64,000 nucleotides of DNA from Castor canadensis (Eukaryota; Chordata; Mammalia; Rodentia; Castoridae). The translations under genes and the position numbers were made by a program. Under the pieces are notes generated by a model. The model was not told the origin of the DNA and searched no databases. It saw only the letters and a list, made by a program, of their open reading frames with translations. This document shows positions 60,801 through 62,974 of this stretch, in pieces (positions within the stretch are counted from its first letter, which is position 1; the number at the start of each line of letters is the position of its first letter). The DNA lies in contig NC_133397.1 in NCBI RefSeq assembly GCF_047511655.1, forward strand, positions 41,616,001 to 41,680,000. The letters run 5' to 3'.

Positions 60801-62199
60801 GGGTGTAGAGGCTGGTCCTCTATCCTCCCTTTAACCTGTTGGCCTCTTGATAGTCCAATATGGCAAAGTCTAACCATTGTCATATTCCTAGTAGTGGTGG
60901 AAAGCACACTTGTTTAAAAAGGTCATGTTTTAGGTTTTCTCATGGTTTGTTTATTTTAGCAGTAGTATGAAAAAGTGAGTTTTAGCACCTAATACTTGTA
61001 AAGAAGTAACAGTGATTTTAGGGAAACTCTTCCAGAGCTGCAGTGTATTTGGTTCTGAGTTGAGAAGGGTAAATGTTAAGTATCCCAAAACTCATTGTAA
61101 TTGGACTGCAGCTAGTTCAGAAAGTTAGGGAATTTTCAACTTTTCTCAAAGTCTTTTAATATATTCATTAAAATACCTACATTAATAAAATCCTGAGTGA
61201 GAGACCACTCTTAAGTTCAGAGTTTATATTGTTAACAATTCTTTGATCATTCTGCAATGCCTGTATTTTGCTGTTTCCCTGTTTATTAGTCATTTATATT
61301 GCCTTGACATCATCTTGTGGCTGAGTTGACATTATCTCCACTGGATACCAAGTAAACATCCTCGACCATTTGTTTGCTATTGTCTTGCTCTTAGCATTTG
61401 TGTTCTGTAAGCATTACCTACTTATAAGAAGAAAATGTGTGTACCTAATTGTTTAAGAATTCAATTAGAATGTATTCTTTAGAAGCAGACCTCTCCAAAA
61501 AGAAGAGAAGGTATGCAAAACTAGAAAGTCCAAACCTCCATATTTAAGGGAATTAAGTTAAGGCATCTTCCCTACAGCTTGTTCCCACCCATTATCTAGG
61601 GTTACTTTTGACAGACAATAGTGCCATTTAGGTGTTAGTTGGCACATATTCAAAATTATAAGATGGGCATGTGGCACACCCTTGTAATCCCATCACTAGG
61701 GAGTTGGAAGCAGAAGGATTTCGAGTTTGAGGCCAGCCTAGACTACAGAGACCCTATCTCAAAAAAACAAATAAAAAGAACATAAAATAATTGCATATTA
61801 AGACCTGTACAGGATATTTATTTAAACAATAAGAAAACATATCTAGGGCAACATTTTTATTTGGTTTCATAAACTCTCATCTTTGCAACAACAGGAATGT
61901 TTGAGGTTTTGATAAATCCCAGATGGTAGCTTGTTTTTCTTTCTTTATCACCTGCCCTTGGCCCACAGAGGGATAGGGCCCTCAGAAGCAGGGAGCAGGG
62001 AGAGTTAAAAGCAACAAACTGTTTTGTGATCACTGAAAAAATTTAACAGTGCAAGGAAGCCAAAGTGTTCCACAGTGAAATATAGTCTTCAGACAGCTTG
62101 GTTTATAAACTATGTAAACTATTTTTCTGGAAATTTGTGTTCTTATTGTGAATATTTTTCTTTGCACAGGGAAATTCTAAAAAGAACAAGAGTCGATAG
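3816..62199 (+). CDS. PPP1R21: PPP1R21, complete 22-exon coding gene (780 aa)
   Basis: The spliced product is a 780-residue, mostly helical coiled-coil protein. Seen in the sequence: 22 exons with GT-AG borders join in one frame and total 2343 nt including TAG. An N-terminal coiled coil spans about residues 5-215 and holds KLRAQ at 19-23. A KVPF match to the PP1-docking consensus lies at 225-228. A helical middle region runs about 230-535, a second coiled coil about 565-620, and a C-terminal coiled-coil domain about 657-771 with TTKRSYEDQ at 733-741. The tail is basic (residues 772-780). There is no signal peptide or membrane segment. Known of the family: PPP1R21 is a FERRY-complex subunit on Rab5-positive early endosomes that links mRNA to endosomes, and biallelic loss causes a human neurodevelopmental disorder. 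The start is the first ATG of the predicted leader, in strong Kozak context (G at -3, G at +4). No frameshift or stop was seen. Identity was judged from remembered family sequence, not from a search. Confidence 0.97.
5280..6480 (+). repeat. Ancient mammal-wide repeat, family not named
   Basis: Text such as 'gccagatcatgaagg', 'ggagaaatgtcaaatggttttta' and 'ctatatggaggatgg' follows a G/A-rich interspersed repeat common in mammals, also seen here at 26290-26830. It is interrupted by a B1 at 5659-5755. Confidence 0.35.
5659..5755 (-). repeat. B1-like SINE, antisense
   Basis: T-tract followed by the antisense B1 order ending 'attacaggtgtgtgtcaaca'. Confidence 0.65.
7168..7253 (-). repeat. ID-like tRNA SINE, antisense
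   Basis: 'ggtggtactgaggtttgagc', 'ttgctaggcaggtgctcca' and 'gcttgagccac' are the antisense of the tRNA-like module used throughout this window. Confidence 0.75.
7680..7995 (-). mobile_element. MaLR-type solo LTR, antisense
   Basis: The order 'attagtaagctttgtgtggctacaatg', a T/A-rich run, then 'gcatgacaca'-like and 'tttgagggacact' parallels antisense ERVL-MaLR LTRs. It is diverged, with no internal region beside it. Confidence 0.5.
8092..8308 (+). repeat. 7SL-tRNA dimeric SINE
   Basis: Left module 'gctcatgcttgtaatcctag' to 'gaccctatctcgaaaat' (7SL-derived). Right module 'gtggtagagtacacctgctt' to 'tcaaaccccagtacc', then an A-tract. Confidence 0.8.
8919..9645 (-). repeat. Unnamed pyrimidine-rich interspersed repeat, longest copy
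   Basis: T-tract, then 'tgtactgggggtacgttgtg', 'ttcagcaggtctcatttttc' and 'gacatttccatgtatgtatg', with C/T-rich spacers. The same phrases recur at 20333-20440 and 35112-35470. It is probably the antisense end of a rodent LINE, but I cannot name it. Confidence 0.5.
10823..10900 (+). repeat. ID-like tRNA SINE
   Basis: 'caagtggtagagtgcctgac' and 'tagcaagctcaaggtcctca' match the tRNA-like module. Confidence 0.6.
11160..11170. repeat. LINE-1 target-site duplication, left copy
   Basis: AGTTTGGTGTG, identical to 13042-13052. Together they bracket the LINE-1 and its poly(A). Confidence 0.85.
11171..13041 (+). mobile_element. 5'-truncated LINE-1 with target-site duplication
   Basis: Encodes the C-terminal part of LINE-1 ORF2 ([16 protein letters not shown]... 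ending MFSLICGH, stop near 12424), a 3' UTR with a G-rich tract and a poly(A) tail. It is flanked by the perfect 11-bp direct repeat AGTTTGGTGTG at 11160-11170 and 13042-13052. ORF2 is broken by stops at 11369-11371 and 11627-11629 (where the family has Trp), so it is dead. It lies in sense orientation in intron 1. Its 3' end is present twice (12769-12923 and 12924-13041). Confidence 0.92.
12769..13041 (+). repeat. Tandemly doubled LINE-1 3' end
   Basis: Unit A (12769-12923) and unit B (12924-13041) both run from 'gaaataagggcaaaatagt' through a G-rich tract to 'ccttgtatgcacatatgaat' and a poly(A). The G-rich tract is longer in A. Both units carry AATAAA (12895-12900 and 13016-13021). Confidence 0.9.
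13042..13052. repeat. LINE-1 target-site duplication, right copy
   Basis: AGTTTGGTGTG directly after the poly(A), identical to the left copy. Confidence 0.85.
14425..14600 (+). repeat. MIR SINE
   Basis: 'cattttataggcctgtggctgaagc' style core followed by 'aggttaagtgaatttctct' and 'aaatggcagagc' is the 3' half of a MIR. Confidence 0.7.
14789..14908 (-). repeat. B1-like SINE, antisense
   Basis: T-tract, 'gggtctcgctatgtagtgca' and 'atgctgggataacaaatg', the antisense B1 order. Confidence 0.75.
15330..15545 (+). repeat. MIR SINE
   Basis: 'ctgtttctcacctctaaaa' like core, then 'aggattatgtgggttagat' and 'agcacttgggatggtat', typical of a MIR. Confidence 0.75.
15881..16052 (+). repeat. Polypyrimidine (CCCT/CTTC)n tract
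   Basis: About 170 bp almost entirely of C and T on the + strand, made of ccct, ttcc and ctcc units. Confidence 0.9.
16062..16174 (-). repeat. B1-like SINE, antisense
   Basis: 'gagacagaagatccttatgt' to 'tgagtactgggattatttat' and 'gtgtgccaccaggcctggc' is the antisense B1 order, placed directly after the polypyrimidine tract. Confidence 0.75.
16271..16294 (+). repeat. (GT)n microsatellite
   Basis: Twelve GT units, 165 bp upstream of the exon 2 acceptor. Confidence 0.95.
16460..16528 (+). CDS. PPP1R21: PPP1R21 coding exon 2 (aa 20-42)
   Basis: 69 nt between acceptor tttttag and donor gtatgt, phase 0 on both sides. It opens with LRAQ, so the 12.6 kb intron 1 splits the KLRAQ motif after its K. 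It continues the N-terminal coiled coil and ends in AALK. Confidence 0.95.
17660..17830 (+). repeat. MIR SINE
   Basis: 'gtgccaggcattatgctaag' and 'ttcacaacaactgtatgggg' are the classical MIR core and 3' region. Confidence 0.85.
18718..18772 (+). repeat. ID-like SINE fragment
   Basis: 'gctagggatgtagctcagtg' followed by 'gtagagcatttcgtagcag' matches the start of an ID element closely. The end is replaced by a G-rich run. Confidence 0.7.
19345..19491 (+). CDS. PPP1R21: PPP1R21 coding exon 3 (aa 43-91)
   Basis: 147 nt between acceptor atatag and donor gtaggt, phase 0. It encodes a charged heptad-rich helix and ends in a basic GKKNK stretch. Confidence 0.96.
20225..20530 (+). repeat. MIR SINE split by a later insertion
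   Basis: 'ataaatctgtgactttggca' to 'tgaaatgggtataa' on the left and 'gtgaggattaaatggaatca' on the right are consecutive MIR segments. The unnamed repeat at 20333-20440 lies between them. Confidence 0.65.
20333..20440 (-). repeat. Unnamed interspersed repeat, short copy
   Basis: 'tttttattagcatataatag', 'ttgtgacatttccatatatg' and 'aggtttggttcatcccctt' match phrases of the 8919-9645 copy. Confidence 0.5.
21300..21360 (-). repeat. T-headed repeat shared with 51207-51300
   Basis: T-run, then 'gcaaagatttagtatgacag' and 'gataaagtggggagaaaaag'. The same order occurs at 51207-51300. Family unknown. Confidence 0.4.
21815..21916 (+). CDS. PPP1R21: PPP1R21 coding exon 4 (aa 92-125)
   Basis: 102 nt between acceptor ccatcag and donor gtgaga, phase 0. 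A serine-rich segment (GESSSHLS) is followed by an acidic and basic helix ending NERLHIQ. Confidence 0.95.
22045..22263 (-). repeat. 7SL-tRNA dimeric SINE, antisense
   Basis: tRNA-like module 'aaagcaggtgctctaccaat' first, then the 7SL module ending 'aggattacaggcgtgaacta'. Read on the minus strand, 7SL precedes tRNA. Confidence 0.8.
22500..22688 (-). repeat. 7SL-tRNA dimeric SINE, antisense, partly deleted
   Basis: 'agtactggggcttgcactga', 'cttgagccactccagcaac', then 'gtcttgaagaactatttgcc' and 'ggattacaggtgtgagccac'. Confidence 0.75.
23190..23400 (+). repeat. MIR SINE
   Basis: 'ttcagtttccgcatctctaa' and 'gtgaggattaaatgagataa' are the MIR core and 3' segment. Confidence 0.8.
23479..23643 (+). 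CDS. PPP1R21: PPP1R21 coding exon 5 (aa 126-180)
   Basis: 165 nt between acceptor ttttcag and donor gtaagc, phase 0. It encodes a strong coiled coil that begins [10 protein letters not shown] and ends AKLE. The open frame continues 49 codons into intron 5 before a stop, but the next exon supplies the family's continuation. Confidence 0.96.
23644..23826 (+). other. PPP1R21 intron 5, short (183 nt)
   Basis: GT-AG, phase 0. If retained it reads on for 49 codons before a stop. No repeat is seen in it. Confidence 0.9.
23827..23885 (+). CDS. PPP1R21: PPP1R21 coding exon 6 (aa 181-200)
   Basis: 59 nt between acceptor attcag and donor gtatgt. It begins [10 protein letters not shown] and ends with the first two bases of Cys200, so the intron after it is phase 2. 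Only 183 nt separate it from exon 5. Confidence 0.94.
23886..25192 (+). other. PPP1R21 intron 6
   Basis: GT-AG, phase 2, 1307 bp. It contains a trimeric SINE at 24370-24705 and is otherwise unassigned. Confidence 0.9.
24370..24705 (-). repeat. Trimeric SINE (7SL-7SL-tRNA), antisense
   Basis: From left to right on the + strand: tRNA-like module with 'tgctaggcacgtgctctttc', a first 7SL module ending 'gacaggcttgtgccaccac', a linker 'ttattggttgagatgg', and a second 7SL module ending 'attacagacatgagccacca'. Confidence 0.7.
25193..25287 (+). CDS. PPP1R21: PPP1R21 coding exon 7 (aa 200-232)
   Basis: 95 nt between acceptor tttcag and donor gtaggt, completing Cys200. It encodes the end of the first coiled coil and then SEKVPFND, in which KVPF (225-228) fits the [KR]VxF consensus for PP1 docking. 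It ends with the first base of Lys232 (phase 1 intron). Confidence 0.95.
25814..25867 (+). repeat. 27-bp direct tandem repeat, two units
   Basis: Units 25814-25840 and 25841-25867 share their first 24 bases exactly (starting caaatttgaaacc) and differ only near the end. Confidence 0.9.
26290..26830 (+). repeat. Ancient mammal-wide repeat, family not named
   Basis: 'taaggaatttatggtctagt' followed by 'gaagtcttcccagaggatgt' and 'gagatgaaag' follows the same old G/A-rich consensus suggested for 5280-6480. Confidence 0.35.
27037..27410 (-). mobile_element. MaLR-type solo LTR, antisense
   Basis: 'gttagttagctttccattgc', 'aaatacctgagataatcatc', 'cattataggcccaagccttt' and 'aagatccaaaccataa' follow antisense THE1/MST/MLT1-type LTRs. 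No internal region is attached. Confidence 0.7.
27985..28100 (+). repeat. B1-like SINE
   Basis: 'ggggctaggcatggtaggtc' to 'ttcaaggccagcaatgggct' and 'agcaagaccctgtc', then an A-tract. Confidence 0.75.
29316..29368 (+). CDS. PPP1R21: PPP1R21 coding exon 8 (aa 232-249)
   Basis: 53 nt between acceptor tttgtag and donor gtaaag. It completes Lys232 and encodes [17 protein letters not shown], a non-coiled linker rich in Asn and Tyr. The intron after it is phase 0. Confidence 0.94.
29369..30150 (+). other. PPP1R21 intron 8
   Basis: GT-AG, phase 0, 782 bp. It carries two antisense 7SL modules at 29560-29770 and a short C/T-rich stretch after them. Confidence 0.9.
29560..29770 (-). repeat. Double 7SL SINE, antisense
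   Basis: Two 7SL-type modules, one ending 'gggatgacaggtgtatgcca' and one ending 'ggattataggtgtgagccat', joined by a linker containing 'gttgagatggg'. The tRNA-like part is not evident. Confidence 0.6.
30151..30300 (+). CDS. PPP1R21: PPP1R21 coding exon 9 (aa 250-299)
   Basis: 150 nt between acceptor tttaaag and donor gtaaat, phase 0. It begins [10 protein letters not shown] and encodes hydrophobic amphipathic helices of the middle domain, ending ISPLNQK. Confidence 0.96.
31175..31285 (-). repeat. B1-like SINE, antisense
   Basis: 'ctggtcttgctatgtagctc' to 'tttggaattacagctggatg', then 'ccaccacatctggc'. Confidence 0.75.
31300..31790 (-). mobile_element. Possible antisense LTR, unclassified
   Basis: 'attactatgtaataaactat' and 'acagtttctgggatgtggga' to 'gtcacttctgccatattcta' follow a common mammalian interspersed element whose family I cannot name with confidence. 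An LTR is my best guess. Confidence 0.3.
31975..32220 (+). repeat. MIR SINE
   Basis: 'tttggagtcaaacttcttag', 'cctcatctttaaaatgagaa' and 'gtgtctggcatgtagtaact' give a nearly complete MIR. Confidence 0.85.
32960..33045 (-). repeat. ID-like SINE, antisense
   Basis: 'gggatcaaactcagagcct' and 'catgctaagcacacactcta' are the antisense B-box and anticodon region. Confidence 0.7.
33125..33222 (-). repeat. ID-like tRNA SINE, antisense
   Basis: T-tract, 'ggtggtactggggttagaac', 'tgctaggcaagtgctgtact'. Confidence 0.8.
33633..33734 (+). CDS. PPP1R21: PPP1R21 coding exon 10 (aa 300-333)
   Basis: 102 nt between acceptor atttag and donor gtaatt, phase 0. It begins [10 protein letters not shown] and ends EDTVTVL. 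Only a 90-nt intron separates it from exon 11. Confidence 0.95.
33735..33824 (+). other. PPP1R21 intron 10, very short (90 nt)
   Basis: GT-AG, phase 0. Its length is a multiple of three, but retention meets a TAG after 15 codons. Confidence 0.93.
33825..33913 (+). CDS. PPP1R21: PPP1R21 coding exon 11 (aa 334-363)
   Basis: 89 nt between acceptor ttccag and donor gtattt. It begins [10 protein letters not shown] and ends with the first two bases of Ser363 (phase 2 intron). It is part of the helical middle domain. Confidence 0.95.
34895..35090 (-). repeat. 7SL-tRNA dimeric SINE, antisense
   Basis: 'tcctaggcaggtgctctacc' and 'acttgagccactctactagc', then a 7SL module ending 'ggattacaggtctgagccac'. 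Confidence 0.8.
35112..35470 (-). repeat. Unnamed pyrimidine-rich repeat with (AT)n
   Basis: 'cttgtgctgggggtacattg', an AT microsatellite near 35163-35194, then 'ttcagcaggtctcatttttc', shared word for word with 8919-9645. Confidence 0.55.
35511..35637 (+). repeat. B1-like SINE
   Basis: 'ggtggtgcatgcctgtaatc' to 'gctacatagtgagaccctgt', then an (AAAAC)n tail. Confidence 0.85.
35655..35998 (+). repeat. Trimeric SINE (7SL-7SL-tRNA)
   Basis: First 7SL module 35655-35781, a second 7SL-like module with 'tgtcacatgcctgttatccc' at about 35782-35895, then the tRNA-like module with 'gtagagcacctgccttgcaa' and 'tttcaaaccccagtagcgcc' and an A-tail. Confidence 0.75.
36340..36588 (-). repeat. Double 7SL SINE, antisense
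   Basis: 'gagacagtgtctcactgtgt' to 'catcataggtgtgctccatg', the linker 'gttggttgagatggagg', then a second module ending 'gggattagaggcatgaactg'. Confidence 0.7.
36881..37017 (+). CDS. PPP1R21: PPP1R21 coding exon 12 (aa 363-409)
   Basis: 137 nt between acceptor ttcttag and donor gtaagt. It completes Ser363 and encodes LEEECESS through LLALP, ending with one base of Ser409 (phase 1 intron). Confidence 0.95.
37070..37255 (+). repeat. MIR SINE
   Basis: 'agagtcagaaaaaattctaa', 'ttctcatttataaaatggaa' and 'atcaggcattcgacatgcat' follow the MIR consensus. Confidence 0.7.
37597..37700 (+). repeat. ID-like tRNA SINE
   Basis: 'gtagagtgcctgtctagcaa' and 'aaattcaaaccccagtactg', then an A-rich tail. Confidence 0.85.
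37966..38060 (-). repeat. ID-like tRNA SINE, antisense
   Basis: 'gtggtactgtggtttgaact' and 'gcttgctaggccagacacct'. The flanking 'tgtgatctttt' occurs on both sides and looks like its target-site duplication. Confidence 0.8.
38551..38941 (+). mobile_element. LTR-like insertion within the LINE-1
   Basis: A 391-bp GC-richer block starting TG and ending CA, with AATAAA twelve bases before its end, interrupts the LINE-1 text. It has no coding capacity and no clear flanking duplication, so the call is tentative. Confidence 0.4.
39423..39515 (+). CDS. PPP1R21: PPP1R21 coding exon 13 (aa 409-440)
   Basis: 93 nt between acceptor ttcctag and donor gtgagc. It encodes [12 protein letters not shown] through FQDVMK and ends with one base of Asp440 (phase 1 intron). 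The exon is symmetric (1-1), so skipping it would keep the frame. Confidence 0.95.
41440..41572 (-). repeat. 7SL-type SINE module, antisense
   Basis: 'gatagggtcttatgagctat' to 'ggattacaggcatgagccac'. No tRNA-like part is seen. Confidence 0.75.
41573..42150 (-). repeat. LINE-1 fragment, antisense
   Basis: 'catccatcgatgggcacctt', 'ggatatatacccagaagtag' and 'agccattctgactgggtgag' are antisense ORF2 phrases. It ends near 'ttaatcccctgttggatg'. Confidence 0.85.
42698..42825 (+). CDS. PPP1R21: PPP1R21 coding exon 14 (aa 440-482)
   Basis: 128 nt between acceptor tttatag and donor gtaagt. It completes Asp440 and encodes [10 protein letters not shown] through LTNAAGK. The intron after it is phase 0. 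Confidence 0.96.
43240..43458 (-). repeat. 7SL-tRNA dimeric SINE, antisense
   Basis: 'gtgggattggggtttgaatt', 'aaagcagtcgctctatcatt', then a 7SL module ending 'ggattacaagtgtgagccac'. Confidence 0.82.
44640..44765 (+). repeat. B1-like SINE
   Basis: 'gggcatggatgcctataatt' to 'agcaagactctatctcaag', then an A-rich tail. Confidence 0.8.
45518..45670 (+). CDS. PPP1R21: PPP1R21 coding exon 15 (aa 483-533)
   Basis: 153 nt between acceptor tgtttag and donor gttggt, phase 0. It begins [10 protein letters not shown] and ends KAVRK. The in-frame donor is weak, and four bases further on there is a better consensus (gtaagc) that would shift the frame. The in-frame choice is fixed by the continuation [10 protein letters not shown] in exon 16. 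Confidence 0.94.
46268..46350 (-). repeat. B1-like SINE fragment, antisense
   Basis: T-tract, then 'gagatggggtcttgctatgc' and 'taacttacactcatgcctag'. Confidence 0.6.
46380..47000 (-). repeat. Old LINE remnant, antisense
   Basis: 'agaggtgaccatggttatca', 'cagtttgctttttcatgtaa' and 'cctaattgatgggcattgag' follow the antisense 3' region of old LINE-1 elements. It is heavily diverged. Confidence 0.5.
47020..47105 (-). repeat. ID-like SINE, antisense
   Basis: 'gactctatcactgggctacg' and 'ttcctagccct' are the antisense A-box end of an ID element. Confidence 0.65.
47190..47320 (-). repeat. 7SL-tRNA dimeric SINE, antisense, deleted
   Basis: 'ggtaccagggtttgaactca', then a short 7SL part ending 'ggattacaggcatgaggcac'. 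Confidence 0.75.
47883..47919. repeat. Perfect 14-bp inverted repeat with 9-nt loop
   Basis: Arms 47883-47896 (gattagaaaaatca) and 47906-47919 are exact reverse complements. Confidence 0.9.
48000..48105 (-). repeat. ID-like tRNA SINE, antisense
   Basis: 'gggtgctggggtttgaatcc' and 'ttgctaggcaaaagctcaat'. Confidence 0.7.
48419..48511 (+). CDS. PPP1R21: PPP1R21 coding exon 16 (aa 534-564)
   Basis: 93 nt between acceptor ctctgcag and donor gtatga, phase 0. It begins [10 protein letters not shown] and ends EGLAQQ. Its length is a multiple of three and both borders are phase 0, so skipping would be in frame. Confidence 0.96.
49078..49262 (+). repeat. 7SL-tRNA dimeric SINE
   Basis: 'ggtggctcacacctgtgatc' to 'gtgagaccctatcttg', then a tRNA-like part with an internal deletion ending 'gtttaaaccgcagcaccgcc'. 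Confidence 0.82.
49265..49350 (+). repeat. ID-like SINE
   Basis: 'aggactcagtgacagaaccc' and 'cctgggttcgattcccacca', inserted directly behind the dimeric SINE. Confidence 0.7.
49478..49690 (+). repeat. 7SL-tRNA dimeric SINE
   Basis: 'ggaggctcacacctgtaatc' to 'agtggtagagcacctgccta' and 'gttcaaaccccattaccacc', with an A-tail. Confidence 0.87.
49855..50250 (+). repeat. MIR SINEs (two segments)
   Basis: 'taaatggcagagctgctaag' at the left and 'ctactgtttgagaaatagga' with 'cttgcctggtacatagtaat' at the right are MIR 3' and core segments. Confidence 0.6.
50350..50575 (+). repeat. 7SL-tRNA dimeric SINE
   Basis: 'gccaggcgctggtggatcat' to 'agccctgagttgaaaaccca', with an A-rich tail. Confidence 0.85.
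50690..51620 (-). repeat. Old LINE-1 remnant, antisense, interrupted
   Basis: 'gttatctgacactgaacttt', 'aacttctttcatttagcact' and 'cttttcactctcttgatgaa' are antisense LINE-1 phrases. The T-headed repeat at 51207-51300 lies within it. Confidence 0.5.
51203..51300 (-). repeat. T-headed repeat, family unknown
   Basis: Nineteen-base T-run, then 'gcaaagatttattttagtaa' and 'aacaggataaagggagtaaa', the same order as at 21300-21360. It looks like the reverse of a poly(A)-tailed retroposon. Confidence 0.45.
51684..51926 (+). CDS. PPP1R21: PPP1R21 coding exon 17 (aa 565-645)
   Basis: 243 nt, the longest coding exon, between acceptor tttcaag and donor gtaagt. The first half is a clear coiled coil rich in Glu, Lys and Leu (about 565-615). 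The second half is low-complexity, rich in Ala, Ser and Gln, and probably disordered ([10 protein letters not shown] to QSTSL). Confidence 0.96.
51995..52325 (-). mobile_element. MaLR-type (MST/MLT1) solo LTR, antisense
   Basis: 'aaataccacaaactgggtga', 'tttatttcacacagttctg', 'cctggttcatgaatggccat' and 'gacatgaattttgggagaca' match antisense ERVL-MaLR LTRs closely. No internal region is present. Confidence 0.8.
53100..53540 (-). repeat. Diverged LINE remnant, antisense
   Basis: 'ccttgggatgtatttttagg' and 'agaattaatggatccaaaag' recall the antisense 'gggtagaattgctgggtcaa' region of LINEs. Weak. Confidence 0.35.
54427..54459 (+). CDS. PPP1R21: PPP1R21 coding exon 18, 33-nt cassette-like exon (aa 646-656)
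   Basis: 33 nt (11 codons, [11 protein letters not shown]) between acceptor ttctag and donor gtaatg, phase 0 on both sides. It lies in the disordered linker before the C-terminal domain. I recall a human isoform 11 residues shorter, which would fit skipping of this exon; that link is inferred. Confidence 0.92.
55155..55375 (+). repeat. 7SL-tRNA dimeric SINE
   Basis: 'gccaggtacggtggcttaca' to 'gcaagcatgaagccttgagt', with an A-tail. Confidence 0.85.
55440..55530 (+). repeat. ID-like tRNA SINE
   Basis: 'ggcatggcccaagtggtaga' and 'ccttgagttcaaacccagta', with an A-rich tail. Confidence 0.75.
55546..55640 (+). repeat. ID-like tRNA SINE
   Basis: 'aagtgataaagtacctgcct' and 'gcatgtgtaaggtcctgagt', with an A-tail, directly after the previous SINE. 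Confidence 0.8.
55720..55836 (+). CDS. PPP1R21: PPP1R21 coding exon 19 (aa 657-695)
   Basis: 117 nt between acceptor tatgtag and donor gtgagt, phase 0. It begins [10 protein letters not shown] and runs into a coiled coil ending SVHFYSE. An internal gtaagt at 55811-55816 matches the donor consensus, but its use would shift the frame. Confidence 0.95.
55837..58098 (+). other. PPP1R21 intron 19
   Basis: GT-AG, phase 0, 2262 bp. One dimeric SINE is recognisable. The stretches 55840-57300 and 57500-58090 are unassigned. Confidence 0.88.
57303..57495 (+). repeat. 7SL-tRNA dimeric SINE, right part deleted
   Basis: 'gccggtgcctcatgcctgta' to 'gtgagaccctatctc', then an A-tract and a short tRNA-like tail 'tgttcaaaccccagtacc'. 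Confidence 0.85.
58099..58197 (+). CDS. PPP1R21: PPP1R21 coding exon 20 (aa 696-728)
   Basis: 99 nt between acceptor tttacag and donor gtaagt, phase 0. It encodes [10 protein letters not shown] to ISRLQ, a continuous heptad-bearing helix. Confidence 0.96.
58318..58440 (+). repeat. Polypyrimidine (CCCT)n/(CTTT)n tract
   Basis: About 120 bp of nearly pure C and T in ccct and ctttc units, leading directly into an antisense SINE. Confidence 0.9.
58440..58615 (-). repeat. 7SL-tRNA dimeric SINE, antisense
   Basis: 'ggtactggggtttgaactta', 'ccttgaaccactccaccagc', then a 7SL module ending 'ggattacaggaatgagccac'. Confidence 0.85.
59575..59703 (+). CDS. PPP1R21: PPP1R21 coding exon 21 (aa 729-771), TTKRSYEDQ motif
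   Basis: 129 nt between acceptor tctttag and donor gtaggt, phase 0. It carries TTKRSYEDQ at residues 733-741, the motif that names the C-terminal domain of this family, followed by [15 protein letters not shown] and a final coiled coil. Confidence 0.97.
59878..59960 (+). repeat. ID-like tRNA SINE
   Basis: 'gggaatggctcaagtgttag' and 'gtcctgtgttcaaacctcag', with an A-tail. Confidence 0.8.
61660..61785 (+). repeat. B1-like SINE
   Basis: 'gggcatgtggcacacccttg' to 'gactacagagaccctatctc', with an A-rich tail. Confidence 0.82.
62170..62199 (+). CDS. PPP1R21: PPP1R21 coding exon 22 (aa 772-780, stop)
   Basis: Acceptor gcacag, then 27 coding bases for GNSKKNKSR and the stop TAG at 62197-62199. The basic C-terminus matches the family. 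The 3' UTR continues in the same exon. Confidence 0.95.
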   Translation, partial: GNSKKNKSR

Positions 62200-62650
62200 T
62201 TTACAAATAGCTGCTTGGTGACTGTCCCTTCCAGAACTACCACTGCTGCACAGAGCTGCCGGGCCGAGACTCCACGTCCAGTGCTGGCAGCCTTCAGAAG
62301 CTGAAGTGTTGCTGGACCCAGGAAACTAGTCAGTGTTGTCAATGGCTTTGAGACACTTCAGATATATTTGTAACCAGTAAGGCAAATTCAGAATTTGATG
62401 TTGACAGTAAATGGAAAACAATGCACAAACTGTGGATATTGTAGGGTTCCTTATGCTGTTTTTACTGTGCACTTTTTAAAATTAGGTTTTAATCTCAGTA
62501 TGTAAGAACAACACATATTTTGTATATTTTCAAACTATATGGTAATCGATTTGGTATCTATAGAATAGATATATGTTTATGGATAAAATGCATAAATTGT
62601 CAAACTGTCATTACTTCTTATGATAATTAAAAGCAGTCTATAGATTCTTT
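62200..62650 (+). other. PPP1R21: PPP1R21 3' UTR (proximal form)
   Basis: Begins straight after TAG. The sequence turns AT-rich and carries ATTAAA at 62626-62631, the probable proximal poly(A) signal, with cleavage expected around 62645. A longer form could use AATAAA at 62963. Confidence 0.7.
62626..62631 (+). promoter_or_regulatory. ATTAAA poly(A) signal (proximal)
   Basis: The commonest variant poly(A) hexamer, 427 nt after the stop codon, followed by T-rich sequence. Confidence 0.55.
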
Positions 62651-62870
62651 TTTAAAGATTTATTCATATTCTCTCTCTTTTTCCCCCTTCCTTTTTCCCT
62701 TCTCTCCCTTTCACTCTAGCTCTTCCTCTCCCTGTCACATAGCCTCTCTTCCTTTCTCTCTCTTCCTCCTTTTTTCCCTTTTGCTCTCTGTCTTGCTCTA
62801 ACTCTCATTCTCCCTGTCACCCCTTTCCTCCTTCCCTCTTTCTCCCTCTCTCTCTGGGAGTGAGACTTGC
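62645..62870 (+). repeat. Pyrimidine-rich (TC)n-like tract
   Basis: About 220 bp dominated by C and T (ctctctc, ttccc units) lies between the two candidate poly(A) signals. Confidence 0.8.
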
Positions 62871-62962
62871 AGACATTAGATCCTGTGGGTTTATTATCAT
62901 TGTCTTCAGATCCTCAGTACCCCGTCTCTGTGCTACAATAATAGCTAAATGAAATTTATGTC

Positions 62963-62968
62963 AATAAA
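62963..62968 (+). promoter_or_regulatory. AATAAA poly(A) signal (distal candidate)
   Basis: A canonical hexamer 764 nt after the stop codon, beyond a pyrimidine-rich tract. It would give a longer 3' UTR if the proximal site is bypassed. Confidence 0.4.
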
Positions 62969-62974
62969 TTCGTA

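Larger units (their letters stand above)
59704..62169 (+). other. PPP1R21 intron 21
   Basis: GT-AG, phase 0, 2466 bp. An ID-like SINE and a B1 are recognisable. The stretch 59970-61650 is unassigned. Confidence 0.88.
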
